Part shown: piece by piece, positions 1-7,456 of the stretch
Position numbering within the stretch: position 1 is the first letter of the stretch
Layout of the letters: the number at the start of each line of letters is the position of its first letter
Made by a program: the position numbers and the translations under genes
Notes under the pieces: model-generated
What the model saw: only the letters and a program-made list of their open reading frames with translations
Databases searched by the model: none
Told to the model about the DNA's origin: nothing
NCBI GenBank assembly: GCA_009919985.1
Contig: RGAX01000003.1
Span: 1 to 29,470, forward strand
DNA length: 29,470 bases
From: Opitutaceae bacterium
GTDB lineage: Bacteria > Verrucomicrobiota > Verrucomicrobiia > Opitutales > Opitutaceae
Direction of reading: 5' to 3'

Positions 1-99
1 GCGATCAAACAGAAAATAGCCGCCCGAGGTCTAAAGGTTAATATGACCGCCCTGCGGGTGAATACCGCGCTCGAGCTGCCCGCGGCCATCGCCGATACT
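1..99 (+). repeat. 99-bp direct repeat, copy 1
   Basis: This stretch is identical base for base to 389-487. It encodes 33 in-frame codons of the sugar-isomerase-like protein (the segment around AARGLKVNMTALRVN). After base 99 the two copies diverge completely. Here the reading frame runs on for 14 unrelated codons to a TAG at 142-144. The repeat touches the first base of the window, so its true upstream limit cannot be seen. A length of exactly 99 is also a common k-mer setting in short-read assembly, so this may be a contig-end overlap and not a genomic duplication. Confidence 0.9.
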
Positions 100-213
100 A
101 TCATGATCACCCCCGCTCCTCTACTTTATAAGTTCAAAACTTAGGTTGCCCACGTTGTTAAAATCGACGTCGTAAAAAATGCCGGCGTTTTCATTCACCC
201 CTACCCTTTCCCC

Positions 214-1039
214 ATGACCTCACTCTCTCGCCGCCATTTTCTCGCCGCTTCCTCCGCCGTTGTCGCGGCCGCACTCCTGCCGCGCAACCTCCATGCCGCC
301 TCCGTCGGCTCGACCTGGCCGGTCGGCTGTTTTAATCGCCCATGGACCAAATGGTCGTACGAGGAAACGCTCGATGCCATCAAAGCCGGCGATCAAACAG
401 AAAATAGCCGCCCGAGGTCTAAAGGTTAATATGACCGCCCTGCGGGTGAATACCGCGCTCGAGCTGCCCGCGGCCATCGCCGATACTCGTAAGCAGATCG
501 AAAATGGCCATACCATAGGCGTCGAATTCGCCCTCACCTTTGGCGAAGACAAACCTGAGCGTTACGAAAAATACTTCAAGATCATGGCCGACGCGGCGGC
601 CTTCGCCGCGGAGCGCGGCATCAAGTTAGTCATGAAACCCCACGGCGGCGGCAGCGGGGCTTCGGCCGAAATCCTTAGCGCGATCAAAACCGTCGGGCAC
701 AAAAATTTCAAAATCTGGTACGACGCCGGCAATATCATCTACTACACCGGCAAAGACCCCGTCGAAGAGCTAAAACCCATCGTCCAGCACGTCACCGGTT
801 TCTGCGCGAAAGATTGCTCCGTCGCAGTCGACGCCGCTGGCAAGCGTAAGCCCGATGTCATGATTCAATTTGGCGCCGGTCAGGTTGATTTTGCCGCCGT
901 TTTTCAAGGACTGAAGGCCGGTGGTTTCAACGGTCCAGTGATGGTCGAGTGCTGCAAGATCGGCGCGACTGCCGCCGAGACTACCGCCAACGCAAAAGCC
1001 AACCGCGATTTCCTCACCCGCGTGCTCGCCGGGGTCTGA
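214..1039 (+). pseudogene. Tat-exported sugar phosphate isomerase/epimerase-like TIM-barrel protein, frame-disrupted
   Basis: The first part (ATG at 214) has a Tat signal, SRRHFLAASSAVVAAALLP, followed by a mature start with WPVGCFNRPW and EETLDAIKAG. The second part is in another frame from about 389 and gives the rest of a xylose-isomerase-like TIM-barrel domain. Visible segments are GIKLVMKPHGGG, FKIWYDAGNIIYYTGKDP and VTGFCAKDC, ending with stop TGA at 1037-1039. The two halves belong to one protein. Family members normally have about 30 residues between DAIKAG and the IKQKIAARG segment, and these are missing here, so there is a deletion as well as a frame change. The break coincides with the start of the 99-bp repeat. 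The family is recognised from the barrel segments; the substrate is unknown. Whether the break is real or an assembly fault cannot be told from the sequence. The start is preceded by a pyrimidine run and no Shine-Dalgarno. Confidence 0.7.
389..487 (+). repeat. 99-bp direct repeat, copy 2 (inside the isomerase gene)
   Basis: This is the second copy of the window-start repeat. It sits inside the sugar-isomerase-like gene, and its first base coincides with the point where the reading frame of that gene changes. Downstream of 487 the protein continues normally (TRKQIENG). The codon frame of the repeat matches the C-terminal part of the gene, not the N-terminal part. Confidence 0.9.
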
Positions 1040-1050
1040 TCGCGCCGCGC

Positions 1051-1347
1051 TTAACTCGCGACCGCCCAAGACTCGAAATCATCCGCCGCCTCGCCGCGGT
1101 AAAACCGCACGATCTGGCGCTCAAGATCTGCACGCGAGTGCGTGCTGCGCAAAGGCGTCAGGACGCTGGCACCGGCCTCGGCCGCGACGTAATACCAGCC
1201 AGCGCAGGTGCGTACGATCGCTCCGGAAGCGGCGACAGGAAATTCACCTAGCCACACCCGCGCCACAATTTCGCCGGCCTCCTCGCTGGGTGCCGCGATC
1301 ATGCCGGCAACCCGCGCGAAGTGAATCACTCGCACCGGGGAGTTCAT
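1051..1347 (-). CDS. Hypothetical protein, 98 aa
   Basis: Not recognised. The protein starts MNSPVRVIHFARVAG and ends FYRGEAADDFESWAVAS, with a middle part VARVWLGEFPVAASGAIV. No signal peptide, membrane segment or motif is evident. Its ATG overlaps the stop of the upstream small ORF by four bases (ATGA), the classic arrangement for coupled translation, which is the main support for its being a real gene. It converges on the broken isomerase gene, with 11 bases between their ends. Confidence 0.5.
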   Translation of the reverse strand: MNSPVRVIHFARVAGMIAAPSEEAGEIVARVWLGEFPVAASGAIVRTCAGWYYVAAEAGASVLTPLRSTHSRADLERQIVRFYRGEAADDFESWAVAS

Positions 1348-1601
1348 GCGGCGACTTGATCGCGACGCTCGCAGCCGGACACGGCCGGGGCCGAGCGGGC
1401 GAGTTGCGCAAAAAAACGGTCACGGCGTTGGCGGGCTTCAGCGAGGTCTTTAGTACCCAAGGTCCGCCGAATGCGGTCTTTGGTGAACGGCGTGGGATGC
1501 ACCGTGTAGTGCAAAAACCAGGTACCGTGGTTATTCCACAGGTGGTGGTTGGGATTGGCCGTGGGCAGGCGAAGTCCAGGGATAGATTTGGTTGTGATCA
1601 T
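1344..1601 (-). CDS. Small hypothetical protein resembling an integrase arm-type N-terminal segment
   Basis: 85 residues from the ATG at 1599-1601 (MITTKSIPGLRL). An upstream ATG at 1668-1670 exists, but it lies in the loop of a perfect terminator-like hairpin, so the internal start is preferred. The segment NHHLWNNHGTWFLHYTVH followed by DRIRRTLGTKDLAEARQRRD resembles the beta-strand plus RRSLGTKDLxEARxRR pattern at the N-terminus of tyrosine recombinases. No catalytic recombinase domain follows, so it is either a remnant or a small stand-alone DNA-binding protein. It overlaps the downstream ORF by four bases. The similarity is my pattern reading and was not confirmed by a search. Confidence 0.5.
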   Translation of the reverse strand: MITTKSIPGLRLPTANPNHHLWNNHGTWFLHYTVHPTPFTKDRIRRTLGTKDLAEARQRRDRFFAQLARSAPAVSGCERRDQVAA

Positions 1602-1653
1602 GTTGCGTGATTTCTTGGTTGAGGAGGATCGCGCAGCAGGGGTGGAAAACAAA

Positions 1654-1681
1654 AAACCGATCTGAGGCATCAGATCGGTTT
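1654..1681 (-). terminator. Intrinsic terminator, minus strand
   Basis: A perfect 12-bp inverted repeat (aaaccgatctga / tcagatcggttt) with a 4-base loop. Read on the minus strand it is followed directly by TTTTTTGTTTT, the standard form of a Rho-independent terminator. It follows the structured element at 1688-1801 and precedes the small ORF starting at 1601. It could end an independent small RNA, end read-through from the phosphodiesterase gene, or act as the switchable terminator of a leader. Confidence 0.85.
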
Positions 1682-1687
1682 CGTCTT

Positions 1688-1801
1688 CGGGAGCGTGCTT
1701 GGTTCGTCGCCCTTACGGGAGACGCACATCCGAGCTTGCGCTCGATCCACCGTGGCCGCTCCCGGCCCGGTTGGCGGAGCTGACTTTTTAAAGGTCAGCT
1801 C
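1688..1801 (-). ncRNA. Putative structured RNA or riboswitch-like leader of unknown class
   Basis: The 325 bases between the phosphodiesterase gene (ends 1927) and the small ORF (starts 1601) hold strong predicted structure on the minus strand. An 8-bp closing stem pairs 1757-1764 (CGGGAGCG) with 1688-1695. Inside it are two hairpins: 1731-1744 (cgagc/gctcg, loop GCAA) and 1705-1724 (CGTC plus CCC stem, loop GTAA). Both loops are GNRA tetraloops only when read on the minus strand. Upstream is another hairpin, 1777-1801 (GAGCTGAC/GTCAGCTC), and downstream is the U-tailed terminator at 1654-1681. I could not match it to a riboswitch class, 6S, SRP RNA, tmRNA or RNase P RNA that I know. It has no long ORF of its own. 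Confidence 0.5.
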
Positions 1802-1926
1802 ATTCCTGATGCATCTTCAAAAGTGCCCAACGCCGCGCCGGGGTCGAGAATTTTTTTAGCCAAAGTTTGTCATAAGGCCGGCGGCGGTGTGGACCCAGGG
1901 CGCGTACGATGCTGCGCTCCAATGAG

Positions 1927-3144
1927 TTATTTCAACGCCGCGCGGACTAGGCGCTCGTCGCCGTCGTTGGGTGCGGGCTGCAACTTTAGGGCGGCGCAGA
2001 GCAGGTTGTAGATATGGATGTTTTCCACGGGCTCAACGACAACGCCGGTTTTGAAGGACGGGCCGCTGGCGATGAAGATGCCTCGCATCGCCGCGTGGGC
2101 GGGGCCATAGCCGTGATCGCCTTTGAGAAATGAGAGGCGGATGCGCTCGAAGCGGAGGCGACGCTCCACGTGCCAGCCGAGCTCGGGGACGATCCAGACG
2201 GGCGGGATGCGCGGATTGTCCTTCAAGTGAAACGAGGGCGGCAAATCGGCGGCGAGGTACGCGTGGCCGTGCGGGAGCGCGGCGAGCCGGCGGACGAGCG
2301 CAGCGGCATCGCCGTCATGCGGACGCAGGCCGACGGCCGAACCATCGAAATCTACCTGCACGGTGGCGAGGTCGATGTAGTCGTCTAGGAGCATGACTTT
2401 ATCGGCGCTCACGGGCGCCATGCCGTGGTCAGAAACGATCACAAAATTCGGCGTGACGCCGGCCTCGGCCAAGCGCGTGCGGAGCTCGCCAATCTGCGTA
2501 TCGAGGAGGCGAACGGCGGCGGCGAGTTCGGGAGATTCAGGGCCGTATTTGTGGCCAGCGGCGTTGGTTTCTTCAAAATAGAAGGCAACCACTGCAGGGC
2601 GTTTTTCGACGGGAAGAGCAAGCCAGCCGACAAGTTCTTCGAGACTTTTTTTAAACGGGATGGAGTAGTCGTACTTTTTCCAATACGTGGGACGCACGCC
2701 GTGGTTTTCGGCCTCGGAACCAACCCAAAAATAACTGGCGCTGGCGCGGCCTTGGCGGACGGCGGTGGTCCAGATCGGTTCACCACCCCACCATTTCGCG
2801 GCGCCAACGGCGGCGGCGTTTTTATAGTTAAAAAATTCGCCGAGGACCGGATCAAAGTGCTCATTGTTGATTATCCCGTGGCGCGCGGGATAAAGGCCGG
2901 TCACGATCGAGTAGTGATTAGGAAACGTGTTGGTGGGATAAACCGGGATGAGAGCGCGCGAGGTGGTGCCGGCGCGGATCAAGGCGCGCAGCTGGGGCGT
3001 CTCGGCGGGATAGAGCTCACAGTAATCCCAGCGAAAACCGTCCATCGAAATCAAAATAAGTGGCGGCGTCGTTTCGGAAGCCCGGGCGACGACCCACCCC
3101 GCGAGCATCAGCATCAAAAGGAGCCGTCGCGGAAACCATTTCAT
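1927..3144 (-). CDS. Exported type I phosphodiesterase / nucleotide pyrophosphatase (NPP family)
   Basis: 405 residues with an N-terminal signal peptide (about residues 1-22), so it probably acts in the periplasm or at the surface, cleaving phosphodiester or pyrophosphate bonds. NPP/alkaline-phosphatase-fold landmarks are in order: ISMDGF with metal ligand D35, the nucleophile motif NTFPNHYS with T73, TGLYPARHGI, SDHGM with D239 and H240, and GDHGYGP with H344. The stretch that is normally EPDxxGH reads EETNAAGH, so Asn194 stands where the family usually has a metal-binding Asp; His198 is kept. Length fits bacterial NPPs. It lies 66 bases downstream of tatA on the same strand. The substrate is unknown; nucleotide sugars, nucleotides or phospholipid head groups are possible. 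Confidence 0.85.
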   Translation of the reverse strand: MKWFPRRLLLMLMLAGWVVARASETTPPLILISMDGFRWDYCELYPAETPQLRALIRAGTTSRALIPVYPTNTFPNHYSIVTGLYPARHGIINNEHFDPVLGEFFNYKNAAAVGAAKWWGGEPIWTTAVRQGRASASYFWVGSEAENHGVRPTYWKKYDYSIPFKKSLEELVGWLALPVEKRPAVVAFYFEETNAAGHKYGPESPELAAAVRLLDTQIGELRTRLAEAGVTPNFVIVSDHGMAPVSADKVMLLDDYIDLATVQVDFDGSAVGLRPHDGDAAALVRRLAALPHGHAYLAADLPPSFHLKDNPRIPPVWIVPELGWHVERRLRFERIRLSFLKGDHGYGPAHAAMRGIFIASGPSFKTGVVVEPVENIHIYNLLCAALKLQPAPNDGDERLVRAALK

Positions 3145-3210
3145 TAGGCGAGGCTGAGGCCGGTATCGGCCGGAGGGCCAGCCCAGTTTTCAGTGCGATT
3201 AGAAGCGCAC

Positions 3211-3705
3211 TCAGACATCAGCGCGGCCGCGATGAGGCGCGGCGGGCCTGCGCGGAGCCGGCGCCGGCGCCGGCGCGGGCGGTACAATTGGCGCGGGTGA
3301 GATGTCGGGGTTCAACGGCGCGGAGGCATCGGCCGCTACAACCGGTTCGCTAGCGACGTGGGGCACGGGCGCATCGGTAGCCACCGGCGAAGCAGGAATC
3401 GTATCAGCGGGAGTGGTTTCGGCCGACGTCCCGGCTGGGAGCGCGGCGACGGGCTGCGCGGAGGTGATGGCGGGCGTGTAGCTGGCCTGGTTTTGGCGGT
3501 ATTCGTCTTCTTGGAGCGCGCGCTTAAATTCTTCTTCGACGTTACTCGTAGCTTTTTTCAGTTCCTTCATCGACTTGCCGAGGCCGCGGGCAAGCTCGGG
3601 GAGTTTGTCCTTACCGAACATGACCAAAATCAACACGAGGATGAGCAACATCTCGGGTCCGCCCAAGCCCTCAATGAAGGCGAGCGTGAAGACAGGGAAA
3701 TTCAT
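3211..3705 (-). CDS. tatA: Sec-independent protein translocase subunit TatA/TatE with long Pro/Ala-rich tail
   Basis: 164 residues. The N-terminus has a single membrane helix (about residues 18-30, MLLILVLILVMF). It is followed by the FGKDKLPELARGLGKSMKEL hinge and amphipathic helix that define TatA, which polymerises to let folded twin-arginine substrates cross the inner membrane. After about residue 75 the protein becomes a low-complexity Ala/Pro/Ser tail ending PAPAPAPAPRRPAAPHRGR, making it about twice the usual TatA length. The window contains at least one Tat substrate candidate (gene at 214). tatB and tatC are not nearby. It lies downstream of fcl, but a terminator separates them, so it probably has its own promoter. 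Confidence 0.9.
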   Translation of the reverse strand: MNFPVFTLAFIEGLGGPEMLLILVLILVMFGKDKLPELARGLGKSMKELKKATSNVEEEFKRALQEDEYRQNQASYTPAITSAQPVAALPAGTSAETTPADTIPASPVATDAPVPHVASEPVVAADASAPLNPDISPAPIVPPAPAPAPAPRRPAAPHRGRADV

Positions 3706-3744
3706 ACGGGCAGTGTGACGCGACGCGGAGGAATTTGTAACGGG

Positions 3745-3784
3745 AAAAAATTATGCGCCCACCCGCCCCCAAGCGAGCGAGCGC
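3745..3784 (-). terminator. Terminator after the gmd-fcl operon
   Basis: On the minus strand, just past the fcl stop, a stem of about 12 bp including several G-U pairs (gcgctcgctcgc with gcgggtgggcgc, positions 3773-3784 and 3755-3766, loop ttgggg) is followed by ATAATTTTTT. This separates gmd-fcl from tatA. Confidence 0.6.
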
Positions 3785-3795
3785 GCAAAATAAGC

Positions 3796-4731
3796 TTAGT
3801 CACGGAGCGTGCCGGCGGCTTGTTCGGCGAGGAACGAGGCGTAGGTTTTGGCGACACCATCGCAGAGCGCGATGCGGGCGCGCCACCCCAGCGCGCCGAG
3901 TCGGGAAACATCCATGAGTTTGCGCGGGGTGCCGTCGGGTTTGGTGGAGTCCCAAACGATTTTGCCCGTGAAACCCGTGACGGTGGCGACAGTTTCAGTA
4001 AGTTCGCGGATGGTGACGTCGGTGCCGGTGCCGACGTTAATCCAGTCGGGCGGATTTTCGAGCGTGAGCAGAAATGCGCAGGCATCAGCGAGGTCGTCGA
4101 CGTGGAGGAATTCGCGTTTCGGCGCGCCGGTGCCCCAGGCGACGACTTCGGCGCGACCCGCGGTTTTGGCTTCGTGGAATTTGCGCAGAAGCGCGGGCAA
4201 CACGTGCGAGTTCTGCAAGTGGTAATTATCCCCAGGACCATAGAGATTGGTCGGCATCGCGGAGTGATAAAGCACGCCGTACTGCTTGCGGTAAGATTGG
4301 GCGAGCTTGAGGCCGGTGATTTTGGCGATGGCGTAGGCCTCGTTGGTAGGCTCGAGCGGGCCGGTAAGGAGACAATCCTCAGACATAGGCTGAGGTGCGT
4401 GCTTGGGATAAATGCACGAGCTGCCTAGGAAAAGCAGCCGTTTCACACCGCCCCGATAGGCGCCGTTGATGGTATTGGCGGCGATTGCTAAATTATCGAA
4501 AAGAAACTCGGCCGGGTACGTGTTGTTCGCGTGGATGCCACCGACTTTGGCGGCGGCGATAATAGCAACGTCGGGCTTCTCAGCAGCGTAAAAGGCGTCG
4601 ACGGCCGTTTGCGAGGTAAGGTCGAGCTCGCGGCGCGAGCGCAGGAGGAGCGTAACGCCGGATTCGCGTTGAAACCGGCGCACGAGCGCGCCGCCGACCA
4701 TGCCTTGGTGGCCCGCGATAAACAGCTTCAT
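3796..4731 (-). CDS. fcl: GDP-L-fucose synthase (GDP-4-keto-6-deoxy-D-mannose epimerase/reductase)
   Basis: 311 residues of an NAD(P)-dependent short-chain epimerase/dehydratase fold. The Rossmann motif GHQGMVGGALVRR is at the N-terminus. The segment LFLGSSCIYPKHAPQPMSED carries the active-site Ser and Cys typical of Fcl. YAIAKITGLKL holds the catalytic YxxxK, and PTNLYGPGDNYH follows. It performs the 3,5-epimerisation and 4-reduction of the Gmd product to give GDP-L-fucose, used for surface polysaccharide or LPS. Its ATG overlaps the stop of gmd by four bases (ATGA), so the two are translationally coupled. Close to the E. coli length of 321. Confidence 0.95.
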   Translation of the reverse strand: MKLFIAGHQGMVGGALVRRFQRESGVTLLLRSRRELDLTSQTAVDAFYAAEKPDVAIIAAAKVGGIHANNTYPAEFLFDNLAIAANTINGAYRGGVKRLLFLGSSCIYPKHAPQPMSEDCLLTGPLEPTNEAYAIAKITGLKLAQSYRKQYGVLYHSAMPTNLYGPGDNYHLQNSHVLPALLRKFHEAKTAGRAEVVAWGTGAPKREFLHVDDLADACAFLLTLENPPDWINVGTGTDVTIRELTETVATVTGFTGKIVWDSTKPDGTPRKLMDVSRLGALGWRARIALCDGVAKTYASFLAEQAAGTLRD

Positions 4732-5762
4732 GCGATCGTCGTATGCGCGGGTTGAGGCAAGCTGGCGATCTGAGCCTCGCGTTTAGCAAGTTCGAGGTCG
4801 GCCTCGGTCATGATTTTAACGAGTTCTTTAAACTTCGTCTTGGGCTCCCAACCGAGTTGGCGCTTGGCCTTCGCGGGGTCACCGATCAACAGTTCGACCT
4901 CGGCGGGACGCTCGTAGCGGGCGTCGTAGCTGACGTATTTTTCCCAATCGAGGTTAAGCAGGCCGAAGGTTTCTTGGATGAATTCGCGGACGGTGTGGGT
5001 CTCATTGGTGGCGACCACGTAGTCGTCGGCTTGGTCTTGCTGGAGCATGACCCACATCATCTCCACGTATTCCTTGGCGTAACCCCAGTCGCGACGGGCA
5101 TCGAGGTTGCCCATGTAGAGGCGGTCTTGGAGACCGAGTTTGATACGCGTGGCAGCGCGGGTGATTTTGCGGGTGACGAACGTCTCGCCGCGGCGCGGGC
5201 TCTCGTGGTTGAAGAGAATGCCGTTGGAGGCGTGGAGGTTATAGCTTTCGCGGTAGTTAACGGTGAGCCAGTAGGCGTACATTTTCGCGCAGCCGTAGGG
5301 GGAACGGGGCCAGAACGGAGTTTTTTCCGTCTGGGGCACTTCCTGAACCTTGCCAAACATCTCAGAGGAGGAGGCTTGGTAAAAGCGGCATTTTTTCACG
5401 AGGCCAGCTTCGCGAATCGCTTCAAGAATGCGCACCGAACCGAGGCCAACGACGTCGCCCGTGTATTCAGGAATATCAAAGGAAACACGCACGTGGGACT
5501 GAGCGCCTAAGTTGTAAATTTCGTCGGGCTGGAGCTCGTAGAGGAGCTTCACCATCTGCACGGAATCGGCGAGGTCCCCGTAGTGCAGGTGGAGCTTGAC
5601 GCCGTTGACGTGCGGGTCGCGGTAAAGGTGATCGATCCGGCTGGTGTTAAAGGTGGATGCGCGGCGAATCACGCCATGGACTTCGTAGCCCTTAGCGAGC
5701 AACAGCTCGGCGAGATACGAACCGTCCTGCCCCGTGATGCCGGTGATAAGTGCTTTTTTCAT
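4728..5762 (-). CDS. gmd: GDP-mannose 4,6-dehydratase
   Basis: 344 residues from the ATG at 5760-5762 (MKKALITGITGQDGSYL). The in-frame ATG 51 bases further upstream would add residues with no family match, so it is not chosen. Landmarks are the NADP-binding TGITGQDG motif, YNLGAQSHVRVSF, the catalytic ASSSEMFG with YGCAKMYAYW (YxxxK), NHESPRRGETFVTRKITRA and the C-terminal RPAEVELLIGDPAKAKRQLG. It converts GDP-D-mannose to GDP-4-keto-6-deoxy-D-mannose, the first step to GDP-L-fucose, in the cytoplasm. It is first in a two-gene operon with fcl; a promoter candidate lies about 50 bases upstream. Confidence 0.96.
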   Translation of the reverse strand: MKKALITGITGQDGSYLAELLLAKGYEVHGVIRRASTFNTSRIDHLYRDPHVNGVKLHLHYGDLADSVQMVKLLYELQPDEIYNLGAQSHVRVSFDIPEYTGDVVGLGSVRILEAIREAGLVKKCRFYQASSSEMFGKVQEVPQTEKTPFWPRSPYGCAKMYAYWLTVNYRESYNLHASNGILFNHESPRRGETFVTRKITRAATRIKLGLQDRLYMGNLDARRDWGYAKEYVEMMWVMLQQDQADDYVVATNETHTVREFIQETFGLLNLDWEKYVSYDARYERPAEVELLIGDPAKAKRQLGWEPKTKFKELVKIMTEADLELAKREAQIASLPQPAHTTIA

Positions 5763-5810
5763 GCGATAAACAACCACGCTAGCGAGGGAGCTTTCGCTGG
5801 GGCAAGTCTC

Positions 5811-5840
5811 CATATATTAGCTTATAATGGATATTATCAA
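5811..5840 (-). promoter_or_regulatory. Candidate sigma-70-type promoter for gmd-fcl
   Basis: On the minus strand, TTGATA (5835-5840) and TATATG (5811-5816) are separated by 18 bases, with gmd starting at 5762. The region is a local AT-rich island in GC-rich DNA. A perfect TATAAT at 5823-5828 on the plus strand overlaps it and could serve pyrH, but I see no good -35 for that reading. Motif evidence only. Confidence 0.35.
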
Positions 5841-6061
5841 CCCGAGGTCGCGATCCCCTTAACGAAGCAAGCGCGCACAGAGCCAGAACCAAGCGACCAG
5901 CGGGCGCGGGTTGGCGATGATAAGGGAGAATCAATGGGTGATTTTTCTACGAAGACTCACCCGAAATTTCATTTACGCTCCACGCTATTTTTCCGCGGGG
6001 ATGAGGCTGCCCTCCATCTCGGGCATTGACGCCGATTTTGCACAATCGTTTCCTCGCGGCC

Positions 6062-6802
6062 ATGCATGCCAACAAACGAGTCGCGCTCGGCGTTAAATAT
6101 AAACGCATCATTTTAAAGCTTTCGGGCGAAGTCCTACGCGGCGGCAAAGGTGGGGATCCCATCGACGCAGCGACCCTAGAAAAAACCTGCAGCCAGGTCA
6201 AAGAGATCGCCGACCTCGGCGTCGAAGTCTGCGTGGTTATCGGCGGCGGCAACATCTTCCGCGGCCTTCAAGGCTCCCAGCGCGGCGTCGACCGCACCAC
6301 CGGCGATTACATGGGCATGCTCGCCACCGTCATCAACGCGCTCGCGCTCATGGATTGCCTAGAAAAAATGGGCGTTACTACGCGCATCCAGAGCGCCATC
6401 CCGATGAACCAGATCGCCGAGCCGTTCATCCTGCGCCGCGCCATGCGCCATCTAGAAAAGGGCCGCGTCGTCATCTTCGCCGCCGGCACCGGCAACCCCT
6501 ACTTCTCGACCGATACCACCGCCGCCCTCCGCGCCTCCGAGATGCACGCCGACATCATCATGAAGGCCACCAAGGTCGACGGCATCTACGACAAAGACCC
6601 GAAAAAATTTCCCGACGCGGTCAAATATGACCAGATTACCTTTATCGACGCGCTCAAACAGCGCCTCAACGTCATGGACTCCACCGCGTTCTCCCTGTGT
6701 CTGGATAATAACGTCCCGATCCTCGTGTTCGACCTCAACGACGAACACGCCATCCGCAAAGCCGTTCTCGGCGAAAAAATCGGTACCCTCGTCAAAAATT
6801 GA
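6062..6802 (+). CDS. pyrH: UMP kinase
   Basis: 246 residues from ATG 6062; an upstream in-frame ATG at 6026 would add 12 residues with no family support. It phosphorylates UMP to UDP with ATP in pyrimidine nucleotide synthesis. It is an amino-acid-kinase fold protein, not related to eukaryotic UMP/CMP kinases. Seen: YKRIILKLSGEVL near the N-terminus, VCVVIGGGNIFRG, the UMP-site region GDYMGMLATVINALAL, FAAGTGNPYFSTDTTAALRA and KVDGIYDKDP. Length matches E. coli PyrH (241). It is followed by frr after 42 bases, the common pyrH-frr pair. Confidence 0.97.
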   Translation: MHANKRVALGVKYKRIILKLSGEVLRGGKGGDPIDAATLEKTCSQVKEIADLGVEVCVVIGGGNIFRGLQGSQRGVDRTTGDYMGMLATVINALALMDCLEKMGVTTRIQSAIPMNQIAEPFILRRAMRHLEKGRVVIFAAGTGNPYFSTDTTAALRASEMHADIIMKATKVDGIYDKDPKKFPDAVKYDQITFIDALKQRLNVMDSTAFSLCLDNNVPILVFDLNDEHAIRKAVLGEKIGTLVKN

Positions 6803-6844
6803 TCCGCCCCGCCGCCCGTTTTTCCACCTTTAAAAAATTCCACC

Positions 6845-7390
6845 ATGTCCTCCCCATTCCTCGCCGAAGCCCAAGCCAAGATGAAAAAAACCGTGGACCA
6901 CACGCTCCACGAATTTAGCTCCATTCACACCGGCAAAGCCACGCCGCAGATGGTCGAGACCGTTATGGTCGAAGCCTACGGCACCATGACCCCGCTCAAA
7001 CAATGCGCGGCCATCAGCACGCCCGACGCCCGCCTCATCCAAGTTCAACCTTGGGACACCAGCATCATCAAAGACATCATCCGCGGCATCCAGGAAGCCA
7101 ACCTCGGCTTTAACCCGATCCCGGATGGAAAAGTCATCCGCATTCCACTCCCCGATATGAGCAAGGAACGCCGCCTCGAATTCGTTAAAAACGCCAATCG
7201 TCTCGCCGAAGAAGGTCGCGTCCACGTGCGCAACGTCCGCCGCGACGTCATGGAATCAGTCAAAAAAGCCAAACTGCCCGAAGACGAAGCCAAGCGCGTC
7301 GAAAAAGACATCCAAGCCGCCACCGATGCCGCCATCAAAAGCATTGGCGAACACCTCGCGCATAAAGAAAAGGACCTGCTCACCGTCTGA
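6845..7390 (+). CDS. frr: Ribosome recycling factor
   Basis: 181 residues, close to the usual 185. It releases ribosomes from mRNA together with EF-G after termination. Seen: an N-terminal helix with KMKKTVDHTLHEFSSIHTGKATP (matching the family's LxxIRTGRA region), the beta-domain IQVQPWDTSIIKDIIRGI and GFNPIPDGKVIRIPLP, and the C-terminal helix RRLEFVKNANRLAEEGRVHVRN followed by RRDVMESVKKA. The family's usual IRTGRA reads IHTGKA here. No Shine-Dalgarno is visible before the ATG. Confidence 0.96.
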   Translation: MSSPFLAEAQAKMKKTVDHTLHEFSSIHTGKATPQMVETVMVEAYGTMTPLKQCAAISTPDARLIQVQPWDTSIIKDIIRGIQEANLGFNPIPDGKVIRIPLPDMSKERRLEFVKNANRLAEEGRVHVRNVRRDVMESVKKAKLPEDEAKRVEKDIQAATDAAIKSIGEHLAHKEKDLLTV

Positions 7391-7456
7391 GCCCGACCGG
7401 GCGGAGTTTCCCCTGCGCCCCCATCCTCCCCGCCGCGGACCGCCGCGCTTCCCGCG

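Noticed and set aside
1654..1700. Hammerhead-ribozyme-like CTGATG and GAAAC strings on the minus strand
   Set aside because: The CTGATG lies inside the perfect terminator palindrome, is followed by C and not A, and the order of core elements is wrong for a hammerhead.
1690..1770. Possible tRNA, because of a GGTTCG string and stem-loops
   Set aside because: No cloverleaf with a 7-bp acceptor stem, anticodon arm and T-loop can be drawn on either strand.
3358..4428. 356-codon plus-strand open frame across tatA and fcl
   Set aside because: It runs through two well-supported genes and a terminator on the other strand and has no recognisable protein features.
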